This document shows, piece by piece, positions 1-5,967 of a stretch of DNA of 10,283 bases; the first letter of the stretch is position 1; every line of letters starts with the position of its first letter. The stretch comes from Treponema sp. (GTDB lineage Bacteria > Spirochaetota > Spirochaetia > Treponematales > Breznakiellaceae). The notes under the pieces were generated by a model. It saw only the letters and a list, made by a program, of their open reading frames with translations, was not told where the DNA came from and ran no database searches. Position numbers and translations under genes: made by a program. Where the stretch lies: NCBI GenBank assembly GCA_031275035.1, contig JAISPH010000155.1, forward strand, positions 1 to 10,283. Direction: 5' to 3'.

Positions 1-140
1 GTTCCGGTAAGATCCGAGGCCAGGTCAAAAAGCCGCTTGGCCCCCGGCGAACCGGCGGCCAGAAAATCCAGGGCCATCCCCGGATACTGGGCCCCCTGGC
101 CGGGAAACAGGAAAAAGGCCTTTTTGTTTTTTATCCCCAT
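1..140 (-). CDS. fabD: FabD, malonyl-CoA:ACP transacylase (N-terminal 46 codons, cut by window edge)
   Basis: Malonyl-CoA:acyl-carrier-protein transacylase loads the malonyl group onto ACP for cytoplasmic fatty-acid elongation. Only the N terminus is inside the window. After a short lysine-rich start (MGIKNKKAFF) it reads LFPGQGAQYPGM, the hallmark N-terminal oxyanion-loop motif of FabD, and continues into a helix compatible with the family. The active-site GHSLGE motif would lie beyond the left edge. The start ATG at 140-138 has a purine-rich AAGGA about 11 nt upstream. It begins 23 bp after the stop of fabH on the same strand, so the two are very likely co-transcribed, as is common for fab clusters. 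Family call is firm; nothing can be said about the missing rest of the gene. Confidence 0.93.
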   Translation of the reverse strand, partial: MGIKNKKAFFLFPGQGAQYPGMALDFLAAGSPGAKRLFDLASDLTG

Positions 141-163
141 GTGGTTATCATCCTTGAAACCCG

Positions 164-1189
164 TTACCAAACGATAAGGTTTCCGCCGTAGGTAAGCCCG
201 CCGCCGAAACCAATGGTCATGATCAGGTCCCCCCGCCGTAATTTTCCGCCCCGGTTCAGCTCGTTCAGGGCGATGGGGATCGATGCGGAGGAGGTATTGG
301 CATATTCCTCAATATTGAGGAAAAACTTTTCCTCCGGTATCCCCAGCCGTTTTCCCGCGGCCTGTACGATCCTGGCGTTGGCCTGATGGGGGATGATCCG
401 GGCCACATCATCCATGGCGATCCCCTCCTGCTCCAGCAAGTTGACTATGGTCCCCGTTACCGCCTTGACCGCAAAGTTGTAAACCGCCCGGCCGTTCATC
501 GCAATATGAGGAGGGATGTCTACGGTTTCCCCCGGCCTGTAAGGCGAACGGGACCCGCCCCGCCGCATAATAAGATGTTCAGTTCCGGACCCGTCCGCTC
601 CCAGGATGGTCCGCAGGAGCCCCCGTTTTTCCGGGCCCTCCGCCGGAGCTGCCGTCTTCTCAAGTAGCGCCGCCCCGGCGCCGTCCCCAAAGAGGACGCA
701 GGTCCCCCGGTCCCCCCAATCGGTAAACCGGGTCAGGATTTCGGACCCTATTACCAGGGCCCGTTTCCTGGCGCCGGAGACCGCCAGCAGCCCCGCGGCG
801 GCTTCAAGGCCGTAGATAAAACCGGTACAGCCCGCGGCAATGTCCATGGCGGCGGCCCCTGCCGCCCCCAGCCTGCCCTGAACAATGCAGGCCGTGGAAG
901 GAGTTCCCCAGTGATCCGCGGTGGCGGTGGCGACCAAGATCAGATCCAGGGCCGCCGCCTCCGCTTCCGGAGTCCGGCCCTCCCTTTCCGCGGCCATGGC
1001 AAGGGCCTGTTTTGCCGCCTCCAGGGCCAAATCGCTGCACGCGGTGTTTGTATCGGCGATATACCGGGCCCCTATCCCCGTGTGGGACCGGATCCACTCG
1101 TCGCTGGTATCAATTTGTTTTGCCAAATCATCGTTGGTAACCCTTCGTTCCGGCACAGCCTGTCCGGTAGCGATAATTTCCATAGCCAT
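164..1189 (-). CDS. fabH: FabH, beta-ketoacyl-ACP synthase III
   Basis: Condenses acetyl-CoA (or another short acyl-CoA primer) with malonyl-ACP to start fatty-acid synthesis in the cytoplasm. The 341-residue product is slightly longer than the usual 310-330. The catalytic triad is visible: Cys121 in DIAAGCTGF, His268 in IIPHQANARI and Asn298 in EYANTSSASIP. The C terminus carries the GFGGGLTYG glycine loop. N-terminal TSDEWIRSHTGIGAR is the standard FabH CoA-binding entry segment. Two ATGs occur (1189 and 1183); 1189 is chosen because a TAAGG ribosome site sits 7-8 nt upstream. The extra length comes mainly from an alanine/glutamate-rich insertion near residues 66-80 and a loop near 178-189. 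It is followed by fabD 23 bp later and has its own promoter region with an operator-like palindrome at 1203-1227. Confidence 0.97.
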   Translation of the reverse strand: MAMEIIATGQAVPERRVTNDDLAKQIDTSDEWIRSHTGIGARYIADTNTACSDLALEAAKQALAMAAEREGRTPEAEAAALDLILVATATADHWGTPSTACIVQGRLGAAGAAAMDIAAGCTGFIYGLEAAAGLLAVSGARKRALVIGSEILTRFTDWGDRGTCVLFGDGAGAALLEKTAAPAEGPEKRGLLRTILGADGSGTEHLIMRRGGSRSPYRPGETVDIPPHIAMNGRAVYNFAVKAVTGTIVNLLEQEGIAMDDVARIIPHQANARIVQAAGKRLGIPEEKFFLNIEEYANTSSASIPIALNELNRGGKLRRGDLIMTIGFGGGLTYGGNLIVW

Positions 1190-1202
1190 CGTAGCGCCTT
1201 AC

Positions 1203-1227
1203 ATGACAAAATACTAATATTTGTCAT
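1203..1227. promoter_or_regulatory. Operator-like palindrome at the fabH transcription start
   Basis: Perfect 8-bp inverted arms ATGACAAA (1203-1210) and TTTGTCAT (1220-1227) separated by 9 A/T-rich bases. It lies between the predicted fabH -10 element and the fabH ribosome site, covering the expected transcription start. This is the classic position for a repressor site. Fatty-acid genes in other bacteria are controlled by FapR, FabT or FadR-like regulators, but the sequence does not match a consensus I can name, so the regulator is unknown. Confidence 0.5.
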
Positions 1228-1231
1228 AATC

Positions 1232-1259
1232 ACTCTAACATATTTCTTGAAAATGTCAA
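1232..1259 (-). promoter_or_regulatory. Predicted sigma-70 type promoter for fabH-fabD
   Basis: Read on the minus strand, a perfect TTGACA -35 box (complement of 1254-1259) is followed after 16 bp by TAGAGT (complement of 1232-1237), a 4/6 match to the -10 consensus. Transcription would start near 1225, about 35 nt before the fabH start codon and inside the palindrome at 1203-1227. It is the best promoter match upstream of fabH; position is inferred from sequence only. Confidence 0.55.
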
Positions 1260-1271
1260 GATCAAGATATC

Positions 1272-1312
1272 TATTAGACCCCTGAAGGATTTACAGGTTG
1301 CATAATTCCCTT
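1272..1312 (+). repeat. Intergenic direct repeat A, copy 1
   Basis: About 41 bp starting TATTAGAC and containing GAAGGATT and GCATAATTCC recur at 5847-5886 with six differences including one single-base gap. Both copies sit in the same order, 135-165 bp upstream of the duplicated promoter/leader, one before the transporter operon and one before the kinase. It is probably the outer part of the same duplicated upstream region. Confidence 0.75.
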
Positions 1313-1328
1313 ACGTCAGGAAGATACC

Positions 1329-1349
1329 GAAAACCCCGGCTGGGTTTTC
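1329..1349. terminator. Terminator-like hairpin in the fabH/transporter divergent spacer
   Basis: GAAAACCC (1329-1336) pairs perfectly with GGGTTTTC (1342-1349) across a 5-nt loop. On the plus strand it is followed by a short T run at 1357-1361. On the minus strand the right arm ends in TTTTC, so it could act weakly in either direction. It lies between divergent transcription units where a terminator is not required, so it may instead be an insulating or regulatory hairpin. It is not present in the homologous spacer before the kinase. Confidence 0.35.
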
Positions 1350-1445
1350 CAGTGTCTTTTTGAGAACCGTTCTATTGGGGAAACCGGCCGGAAAATCCGT
1401 TTGGACAAAAATTTTTCCCGAAAAAAATATTTTCTTGAAAATCTA

Positions 1446-1474
1446 TTGACAAAGCCGGTATATTCCGATTAAAT
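1446..1474 (+). promoter_or_regulatory. Predicted promoter of the sugar transporter operon
   Basis: A perfect TTGACA at 1446-1451 and TTAAAT (4/6 match to TATAAT) at 1469-1474 are separated by 17 bp, with an A/T-rich tract upstream that could act as an UP element. The same pair is conserved at 6050-6079 before the kinase. Transcription would begin near 1481, giving a leader that contains the kinase remnant before the ATPase gene. Confidence 0.6.
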
Positions 1475-1485
1475 ACAGGTGTTTT

Positions 1486-1503
1486 ATAGTATATTAATAC
1501 TAT
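1486..1503. promoter_or_regulatory. Operator-like palindrome in the transporter leader
   Basis: ATAGTAT (1486-1492) and ATACTAT (1497-1503) form perfect 7-bp arms around a 4-bp A/T centre, just downstream of the predicted transcription start. The equivalent place before the kinase (6093-6108) keeps ATGATAT/ATACCAT arms with one mismatch. A second small symmetric motif, AATATGATATT, follows at 1510-1520 and is identical at 6115-6125. Both are candidate binding sites for a common regulator, which I cannot name. Confidence 0.4.
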
Positions 1504-1622
1504 GTTTTTAATATGATATTGACTGAATGCCGGAGCCGGCGGTTTCGGGGATTATGTATTTTGAACAATCCGATGGGTTGGTTTTGGGTTCTGTTCAAAC
1601 TGCATTTTTTAAGAGGGGTATA

Positions 1623-1928
1623 ATGGCGCGCGCAAGTTTGAATCTCCCTGTGATTAGTATTTTACAGAATCAGTCATGTCCTGTCCGTTCTGCGGCGGGG
1701 TATCTTCATTGGGACATTCCTTCTCTCGATACCGCCGCCGTAACTTCGATCTGTCCCCGGAAGGGCGACGGAGAACTCCTCTTTATAAGTTCCGGGGCAT
1801 GGCGCCTTCTGGGGAAGGGACTCCGGGCGCCCCGGATAAACGGGGCCGTCTATGACGGCGATTTACCAACAAAGGGAGAATCGGAAAATGCCGGCAATCA
1901 TTGGGAATGGGGTGAACGCAATGCCTGA
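1623..1928 (+). pseudogene. Internally deleted remnant of the rhamnulokinase-like gene, still an open frame
   Basis: A 101-codon open frame beginning at an ATG behind AAGAGGGG is built from three pieces of the intact kinase at 6228-7640. These are the first 11 codons (MARxSLNL), a short piece equivalent to kinase residues 47-53 (GxxxWDI), and a piece equivalent to residues about 239-290 (DTAA-VTSICP through FISSGxW and beyond). Two large stretches are missing and one alanine codon is lost, yet the frame stays open without a stop. The ATP- and sugar-binding parts are mostly gone, so it cannot be an active FGGY kinase. Homology fades near 1885. The frame then continues to a TGA at 1926-1928 that overlaps the ATPase start (ATGCCTGA). 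It may be plain decay, or a translated leader coupling ribosomes to the transporter gene. Confidence 0.85.
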
Positions 1929-3426
1929 AAATATATTGGAAATGCGGAATATATCCAAGAGTTTTTTTGGCGTTAAAGTACTTAATAAGGTTAAATTGGA
2001 GCTGCGGCCCGGAGAGGTACACGTACTGCTGGGGGAAAACGGCGCCGGAAAATCTACGTTAATCAAAATACTCTCCGGCGCCTATCGGCGCGGGGGAGGA
2101 GAAATTTTCCTTGACGGACAGCCTTTTATCGCAACGAACCCTAACGAAAGCATAAAAGCCGGTATCAGTGTTATCTATCAGGAATTTAATCTGGTTTCCG
2201 AACTGCCTATTTACGAAAACATTTTTTTGGGGAAGGAATTTATTAAAAACAAGATCGTGGTAGACAAAAAAACTGCGATTCAGGAATCAAAAAAGTATTT
2301 AACGATGCTTGGTATGGATATTGATCCCCGGGTGAAAATAGCCCGGCTTTCAGTGGCCGCAAAGCAGCTGATAGAAATCGCCAAGGCTATCTCTTCTAAT
2401 GTGCGGGTTCTGGTGCTGGACGAACCTACGGCGACAATTACTAACAAGGAAACCCGGATGCTTTTTGATATTATCAGGGGGTTAACTGCAAAAGGTATCG
2501 GTATTATATATATTTCCCACCGGTTGAGCGAGCTTTTCCAAATTGGCGACCGCTGTACAGTTCTTCGAGACGGAGAATATGTGGATACCGTTAGATTGGA
2601 AGATACGGATGAGGCGGCGCTGACCCGTATGATGGTAGGGCGGGATGTAATTTTTGAACGGCTGACATCCCACGAGATTGGGCGGCCGGTTTTGGAAATA
2701 AGAAATATCTCCTATAAGAAGGCGCTTCGGGATGTCAGCTTTGTTCTGCGCAGGGGAGAAATTTTCGGCATATCGGGGCTGATTGGCTCAGGCCGTACGG
2801 AACTCGCCAAATGTATAATCGGCGCTTATATCGCAGACTCCGGGGAGGTGCTTTACAAAGGCAAAAAACTTAGATGCCGTCTCCCCGATACTATTGCCGA
2901 AGGTATCGTTTACCTCAGCGAGGACCGTAAAGATGAAGGGCTTATCCTGCCCCATACAATCCAGGAAAACATCGCGCTGCCTAACCTGAGGCATTACGGC
3001 AGGGTATTGCTCAAGTGGGCGGACATATCGGCGATGGCAAGAGAAAGTATCGCAAGGCTTCGTATCCGTACCAATAGCCGCCATAATGCCGTTCAGAACC
3101 TTTCGGGAGGAAATCAGCAAAAAGTGGTTATCGCAAAGTGGCTTAAGACCGGCGCCAATATTTATATCTTTGACGAGCCCACCAGAGGCATTGATGTGGG
3201 CGCGCGGAACGAAATTTACAGCATCATGTACGATCTGATTAAAAGCGGGGTTTCCATCATTATGATATCCTCCGATATGCCGGAACTTATGAAGATGTGC
3301 GATCGGATCGCTGTGATGAGAAAAGGACGAATGGTTTCTGTTTTTGATAACAATGAAGATCTGACGCAGGAACGAATTTTAAGTTGTATGCTGCAGGAGA
3401 GGGAAGATTATGAGCACGCAAGTTGA
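1921..3426 (+). CDS. Sugar ABC importer ATP-binding protein (RbsA/MglA/XylG type, two ATPase domains)
   Basis: Cytoplasmic ATPase that powers import of a monosaccharide with the permease and binding protein that follow. The 501-residue product has two fused nucleotide-binding domains, as in all CUT2 importers. Domain 1 has Walker A GENGAGKST (residues 38-46), Q-loop YQEFNL (about 86-91), signature LSVAAKQ (143-149, the non-canonical form usual for this family) and Walker B VLVLDEPTA (163-171). Domain 2 has the family's degenerate Walker A (GLIGSGRTEL), a canonical LSGGNQQ signature and IFDEPTRGIDVG. Start 1921 is preferred because GGGGTGA lies 6 nt upstream and the protein then begins like its relatives. 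An ATG at 1888, also with a purine-rich site, would add 11 residues, and the frame is open back to 1852. The substrate cannot be read from the ATPase. Confidence 0.95.
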   Translation: MPENILEMRNISKSFFGVKVLNKVKLELRPGEVHVLLGENGAGKSTLIKILSGAYRRGGGEIFLDGQPFIATNPNESIKAGISVIYQEFNLVSELPIYENIFLGKEFIKNKIVVDKKTAIQESKKYLTMLGMDIDPRVKIARLSVAAKQLIEIAKAISSNVRVLVLDEPTATITNKETRMLFDIIRGLTAKGIGIIYISHRLSELFQIGDRCTVLRDGEYVDTVRLEDTDEAALTRMMVGRDVIFERLTSHEIGRPVLEIRNISYKKALRDVSFVLRRGEIFGISGLIGSGRTELAKCIIGAYIADSGEVLYKGKKLRCRLPDTIAEGIVYLSEDRKDEGLILPHTIQENIALPNLRHYGRVLLKWADISAMARESIARLRIRTNSRHNAVQNLSGGNQQKVVIAKWLKTGANIYIFDEPTRGIDVGARNEIYSIMYDLIKSGVSIIMISSDMPELMKMCDRIAVMRKGRMVSVFDNNEDLTQERILSCMLQEREDYEHAS

Positions 3427-4399
3427 AAAAACCGGAAGGCCCTTGTTTTTGAACGGAAAAAAACTGGTCCTTTCTGAAATATCACTGTATATCGGGGCGG
3501 TATTTATTATTCTCATTTTTACGGTTGTTTGCGGGATCGTTGGCAGAAATTTCCTTACGGTAACCAATATCCAGAACATTATCACCCAGTCTTCGATCAT
3601 TTCGGTTATTGCTATTGGTTCTTCTATTGTCATACTCACCGGCGGAATTGACCTGAGCGCCGGATCCATTGTTGGATTTGTGGGCATTTTTGCGGGGCTT
3701 ATTATTAAAGCCGGAAACCCAATATGGGTAGCATGTATCTGCGTAATGTTTGCCGGTATTGTCTTTGGTTTTGCCAGCGGTATTTTGATCAGCATTGGAA
3801 AGGTGCCGGCTTTTATTACTACCTTAGGCTTTATGCAGGTCGCCAGGGGATTAGCCCTGCTTATTAACTCGGGTAAGCCCATATCGAGTTTTCCCAGAAA
3901 ACTGGGTGCAATTATGAATACTAAACTGGCGGGAGTACCCCTCTCTATCGTATATGTTTTTGTTTTTTATTTCATCGTAATCGTAATAATGGGGAATACC
4001 AGATTTGGCCGCCACATTTACGCCATTGGGGGCAATCCTAATGCGGCAAAGCTTTCGGGAGTTCGTACCAGGCGCGTTGAGATTGCCGCCTATGTGCTCA
4101 GCGGACTCTTTGCTTCCATTGGGGGAATATTGCTCCTTTCCCGGTTGACCTATGCGGACCCAAACGCCGGTTCAGGCTATGAAATGAGCGCTATAGCATC
4201 CACGGTTATTGGCGGCATTTCTCTTTCCGGGGGGAGGGGGAAGATCGGGAATACTCTGGTGGGTTCCCTGATTCTGGGTTCCCTGACTTGTGGGCTGCAA
4301 ATTCTCAATGTGGCCACTTACTATCAGACCATCATCACGGGCCTGGTGATCATTATGGCGGTCTTTGCTGACAAAGCCAAGGAAAGAAAGGGGGAATGA
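3410..4399 (+). CDS. Sugar ABC importer permease (RbsC/BPD_transp_2 family)
   Basis: Inner-membrane channel subunit of the CUT2 importer, expected to work as a dimer with the preceding ATPase. The 329-residue sequence is strongly hydrophobic with about eight to ten membrane segments, beginning near residues 26-45 after a polar N terminus. The family hallmark GGIDLSAGS lies at residues 78-86. A second conserved stretch, YAIGGNPNAAKLSGV, sits in the large cytoplasmic loop that contacts the ATPase, and GGISLSGGRGKI is near the C terminus. The start ATG overlaps the ATPase gene by 17 bp behind a strong GGAGAGGGA site, showing translational coupling. The stop TGA overlaps the start of a small ORF as ATGA. 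Length and motifs match RbsC/MglC-like permeases, with no sign of damage. Confidence 0.95.
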   Translation: MSTQVEKTGRPLFLNGKKLVLSEISLYIGAVFIILIFTVVCGIVGRNFLTVTNIQNIITQSSIISVIAIGSSIVILTGGIDLSAGSIVGFVGIFAGLIIKAGNPIWVACICVMFAGIVFGFASGILISIGKVPAFITTLGFMQVARGLALLINSGKPISSFPRKLGAIMNTKLAGVPLSIVYVFVFYFIVIVIMGNTRFGRHIYAIGGNPNAAKLSGVRTRRVEIAAYVLSGLFASIGGILLLSRLTYADPNAGSGYEMSAIASTVIGGISLSGGRGKIGNTLVGSLILGSLTCGLQILNVATYYQTIITGLVIIMAVFADKAKERKGE

Positions 4400-4533
4400 T
4401 ATCTGCCGCTGCGGTGTTTTTGGAAAAGGAGATGAACCATGGCATCTCTGTATCAAGGAACCCTTCCGGCGATCTTCAGACCCTGTTTCTTTTTAAGGAT
4501 AGAGAATTTGTTTTTGAAGGAGAATATGTATGA
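4396..4533 (+). CDS. Unrecognised 45-residue small ORF bridging permease and binding-protein genes
   Basis: Exactly fills the gap between permease and binding protein. Its ATG (4396-4398) overlaps the permease stop as ATGA, and its TGA (4531-4533) overlaps the binding-protein start as ATGA. A purine-rich tract (AAGGAAAGAAAGGGGGA) precedes the start, though the ideal site spacing is not clear. The peptide begins MISAAAVFLEKEMNHG and ends in an acidic/aromatic stretch, FVFEGEYV. It has no signal peptide or long membrane segment and no motif I recognise. An open frame of this length can occur by chance. The double 4-nt overlap in an otherwise fully coupled operon is what argues for translation, either as a real small protein or as a coupling device carrying ribosomes to the binding-protein gene. 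Another ATG at 4439 with a good AAGGAG site opens a different frame and is a competing reading. Confidence 0.5.
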   Translation: MISAAAVFLEKEMNHGISVSRNPSGDLQTLFLFKDREFVFEGEYV

Positions 4534-5510
4534 AAAAGAGGTTTGTTTGGGCTTTTGTTGCCGTTCTGATGATTGCGGCGATTGGTTGTACCCGAAAGTC
4601 CGGAGGATCAGGGGACAAGGGCGCTTCGGACATCCATCTCGGATTTGTTGGTATGACACTCAACAATGAATACCACATCACCCTTGCCAATGGCGCCAAG
4701 GAAAAGGCTAAGGAACTGGGCGTTAATATTGATGTCCAGGCGGGCGATCAACATGCCAGCGCGGATCAGCAGTTGACTATCATCGAAAACATGCTGGCCA
4801 ACAATGTTGACGGGATCATCCTTGTTCCCAGTTCTTCCGAAGGCTTGGAAAGCGCCCTCAGAAAATGCAAAGAGAAGGGTATCCCGGTGATCAACGCCGA
4901 TACCAGGCTGAACCCTGTTATCGTCGAGGCTGTTGGCCTGGAGATTCCCTTCTATGGCACCAATAACTATGAAGGGGCCAAGCTTGCCGGACAGTATGCC
5001 GCGCAAAGTCTGCCCGCCGGCGCTGTAACCGCCATCCTTACCGGCATTGAGGGGCATCAGAACACTACTGATCGTCTGAATGGTTTTAAAGATGGGGCGG
5101 GCAGCGCGATCAAAGTTGTAGCCGAGCAGACCGCCAACTGGGAGGTTGATCAGGGTTACACCGCAGCTCAGAATATCATCAGCGCCCATCCGGATCTGCA
5201 GCTTTTTTTCTGCTCCAATGATAATATGGGTATCGGCGCTCTCCGGGCGATACAGGAAACGGACAAGCAAGACCAGATAAAAATCATTGGTTTTGACGCA
5301 GTCAGTGAGGCATTGAACCTGGTCGAATCCGGGGAATTTATGTGCACCGTAGCTCAATATCCCGCAGAAATGGGCATCCTGTCGGTTGACAACATTGTAA
5401 AGTGGATCCGTAGCCAGCCCTACGAGATAGAGATCGATACGGGTTGTAAAGTTATCACCAAGGATAACGTAGAGGCGCATAAGGCGTATACCGCCAAGTT
5501 TGCCAACTAG
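4530..5510 (+). CDS. Sugar-binding lipoprotein of the ABC importer (RbsB/Peripla_BP_4 family)
   Basis: Extracytoplasmic ligand-binding protein that delivers sugar to the permease. The 326-residue product begins with a lipoprotein signal: MKKR, a hydrophobic stretch and the lipobox AAIGC with lipidated Cys20, followed by a Ser/Gly-rich linker. The mature part has the two-lobed type I periplasmic-binding fold. LGFVGMTLNNEYH opens lobe one, ADQQLTIIENMLANNVDGIILVP follows, INADTRLN is in the ligand cleft, and HPDLQLFFCSNDNMGIGALRAI with IKIIGFD belongs to lobe two. These segments are standard for the ribose/galactose/xylose group. An excellent AAGGAGA site is 6 nt before the ATG. Placement last in the operon with its own strong site fits the need for excess binding protein. 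The exact ligand is not readable; the kinase and aldolase downstream suggest a deoxy-hexose or related sugar. Confidence 0.95.
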   Translation: MKKRFVWAFVAVLMIAAIGCTRKSGGSGDKGASDIHLGFVGMTLNNEYHITLANGAKEKAKELGVNIDVQAGDQHASADQQLTIIENMLANNVDGIILVPSSSEGLESALRKCKEKGIPVINADTRLNPVIVEAVGLEIPFYGTNNYEGAKLAGQYAAQSLPAGAVTAILTGIEGHQNTTDRLNGFKDGAGSAIKVVAEQTANWEVDQGYTAAQNIISAHPDLQLFFCSNDNMGIGALRAIQETDKQDQIKIIGFDAVSEALNLVESGEFMCTVAQYPAEMGILSVDNIVKWIRSQPYEIEIDTGCKVITKDNVEAHKAYTAKFAN

Positions 5511-5587
5511 ATTCATATACTGACCGGGGGCAAGGTAATGTTACGCGTTTGGTTTATCTATGTCCCCGGACAGTTTTGAGTAAAATT

Positions 5588-5615
5588 GCATTGTTAATGC
5601 GGGGTTTTGATGATT
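5588..5615 (+). terminator. Weak candidate terminator after the transporter operon
   Basis: GCATT (5588-5592) and AATGC (5596-5600) can form a 5-bp stem with a 3-nt loop, followed by GGGGTTTT and then further T runs to about 5618. The stem is short and not GC-rich, so efficiency is doubtful. It is the only terminator-like element in the 80 bp behind the binding-protein stop. Confidence 0.25.
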
Positions 5616-5705
5616 TTTAGCGGTTTTGCGTGCCAGTTGAAAAATTTTTACAGACTCAATGACTCTCCTTGCCTTAAAAGCGTGGACCCGCTTGCAAAAT
5701 GAAGA

Positions 5706-5753
5706 ACCCCGCCGCAAGCAGCGGGGTATGGATATTATGCGTGTCCATACCCC
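5706..5753 (+). repeat. Two overlapping, mutually exclusive hairpins; GC-rich hairpin repeat copy 1
   Basis: Stem 1 pairs ACCCCGC (5706-5712) with GCGGGGT (5721-5727) over an 8-nt loop. Stem 2 pairs GGGGTATGGA (5723-5732) with TCCATACCCC (5744-5753), ten perfect pairs over 11 nt. The two share GGGGT at 5723-5727, so only one can form at a time, as in attenuators. No clear U tract follows. The first hairpin closely matches the reverse complement of the hairpin at 8484-8504 (common core GCTTGCGGCGGGGT), marking it as a dispersed palindromic repeat. Whether it is a REP-like element, an insertion-sequence end or a transcription attenuator cannot be decided here. Confidence 0.6.
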
Positions 5754-5805
5754 CAACAAACAAATCGTTGCCGGGTCCAAATCGCCCCAGGGGCTCCCCC
5801 GCGAG

Positions 5806-5932
5806 CGGGTTCTTGGGCAGGGACCCGCAGGCGGAATCAAAATACTTATTAGATCCCCGAAGGATTACGGGTCGCATAATTCCGTTTGTTAAAGACCGTT
5901 TATTCGCAATGGGACTGATGCCCAAGAACCCG
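5806..5932. repeat. 14-bp perfect inverted repeat flanking direct repeat A
   Basis: CGGGTTCTTGGGCA at 5806-5819 is exactly inverted at 5919-5932. Outside the arms the match resumes imperfectly (GCGAG before, TTTGCGC after). The 99 bp between include copy 2 of direct repeat A (5847-5886). Such spacing would suit a small non-autonomous element or a cruciform. I see no clear target-site duplication and no coding sequence. A second, smaller stem, CGGGTCC (5772-5778) with GGACCCG (5821-5827), encloses two further GC hairpins just to the left. Confidence 0.55.
5847..5886 (+). repeat. Intergenic direct repeat A, copy 2
   Basis: Counterpart of 1272-1312, with six differences over about 41 bp including one missing T. 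It lies 160-200 bp upstream of the kinase promoter and inside the 14-bp inverted repeat. Confidence 0.75.
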
Positions 5933-5967
5933 TTTGCGCAGGAAAATTCCAGAACAGGGAGGTTCAT

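Larger units (their letters stand above)
1443..1655 (+). repeat. Duplicated promoter/leader block B, copy 1 (before the transporter)
   Basis: About 213 bp are a diverged copy (roughly 85 percent identical by eye) of 6047-6260, the promoter, untranslated leader and first 11 codons of the intact kinase gene. Long stretches are unchanged, notably from the GATGGGTTGG motif to the AAGAGGGG ribosome site. The match stops inside the coding part, after which the copy jumps between fragments of the kinase. The arrangement places the importer and the kinase behind related control regions, suggesting shared regulation. Confidence 0.9.

Noticed and set aside
1527..1622. Upstream extension of the kinase-remnant frame, and the matching extension 6132-6227 of the kinase itself.
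   Set aside because: The two stretches are similar as DNA but read different peptides because of indels, and each has a good ribosome site just before the later ATG. They are better read as untranslated leader.
2350..2370. Non-canonical LSVAAKQ signature in the first ATPase domain, which might suggest an inactive ATPase.
   Set aside because: CUT2 ATPases usually carry an LSVxxxQ variant in domain 1 and a degenerate Walker A in domain 2, so this is normal for the family.
3379..3882. A 167-codon minus-strand frame opposite the permease start.
   Set aside because: Rich in Ile, Pro and Thr as expected for the complement of membrane-protein codons; no start-site support.
4439..4669. A 76-codon frame starting behind a strong AAGGAG site in the importer operon.
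   Set aside because: Most of it overlaps the binding-protein gene in another frame and the peptide looks like a shadow. The ATGA-bounded frame at 4396-4533 fits the operon better, although the ribosome site is noted.
4608..5516. A 302-codon open frame on the minus strand, opposite the binding-protein gene.
   Set aside because: It lies almost wholly antisense to a gene with clear family motifs and has no recognisable domain. Such long antisense frames are expected from codon bias.
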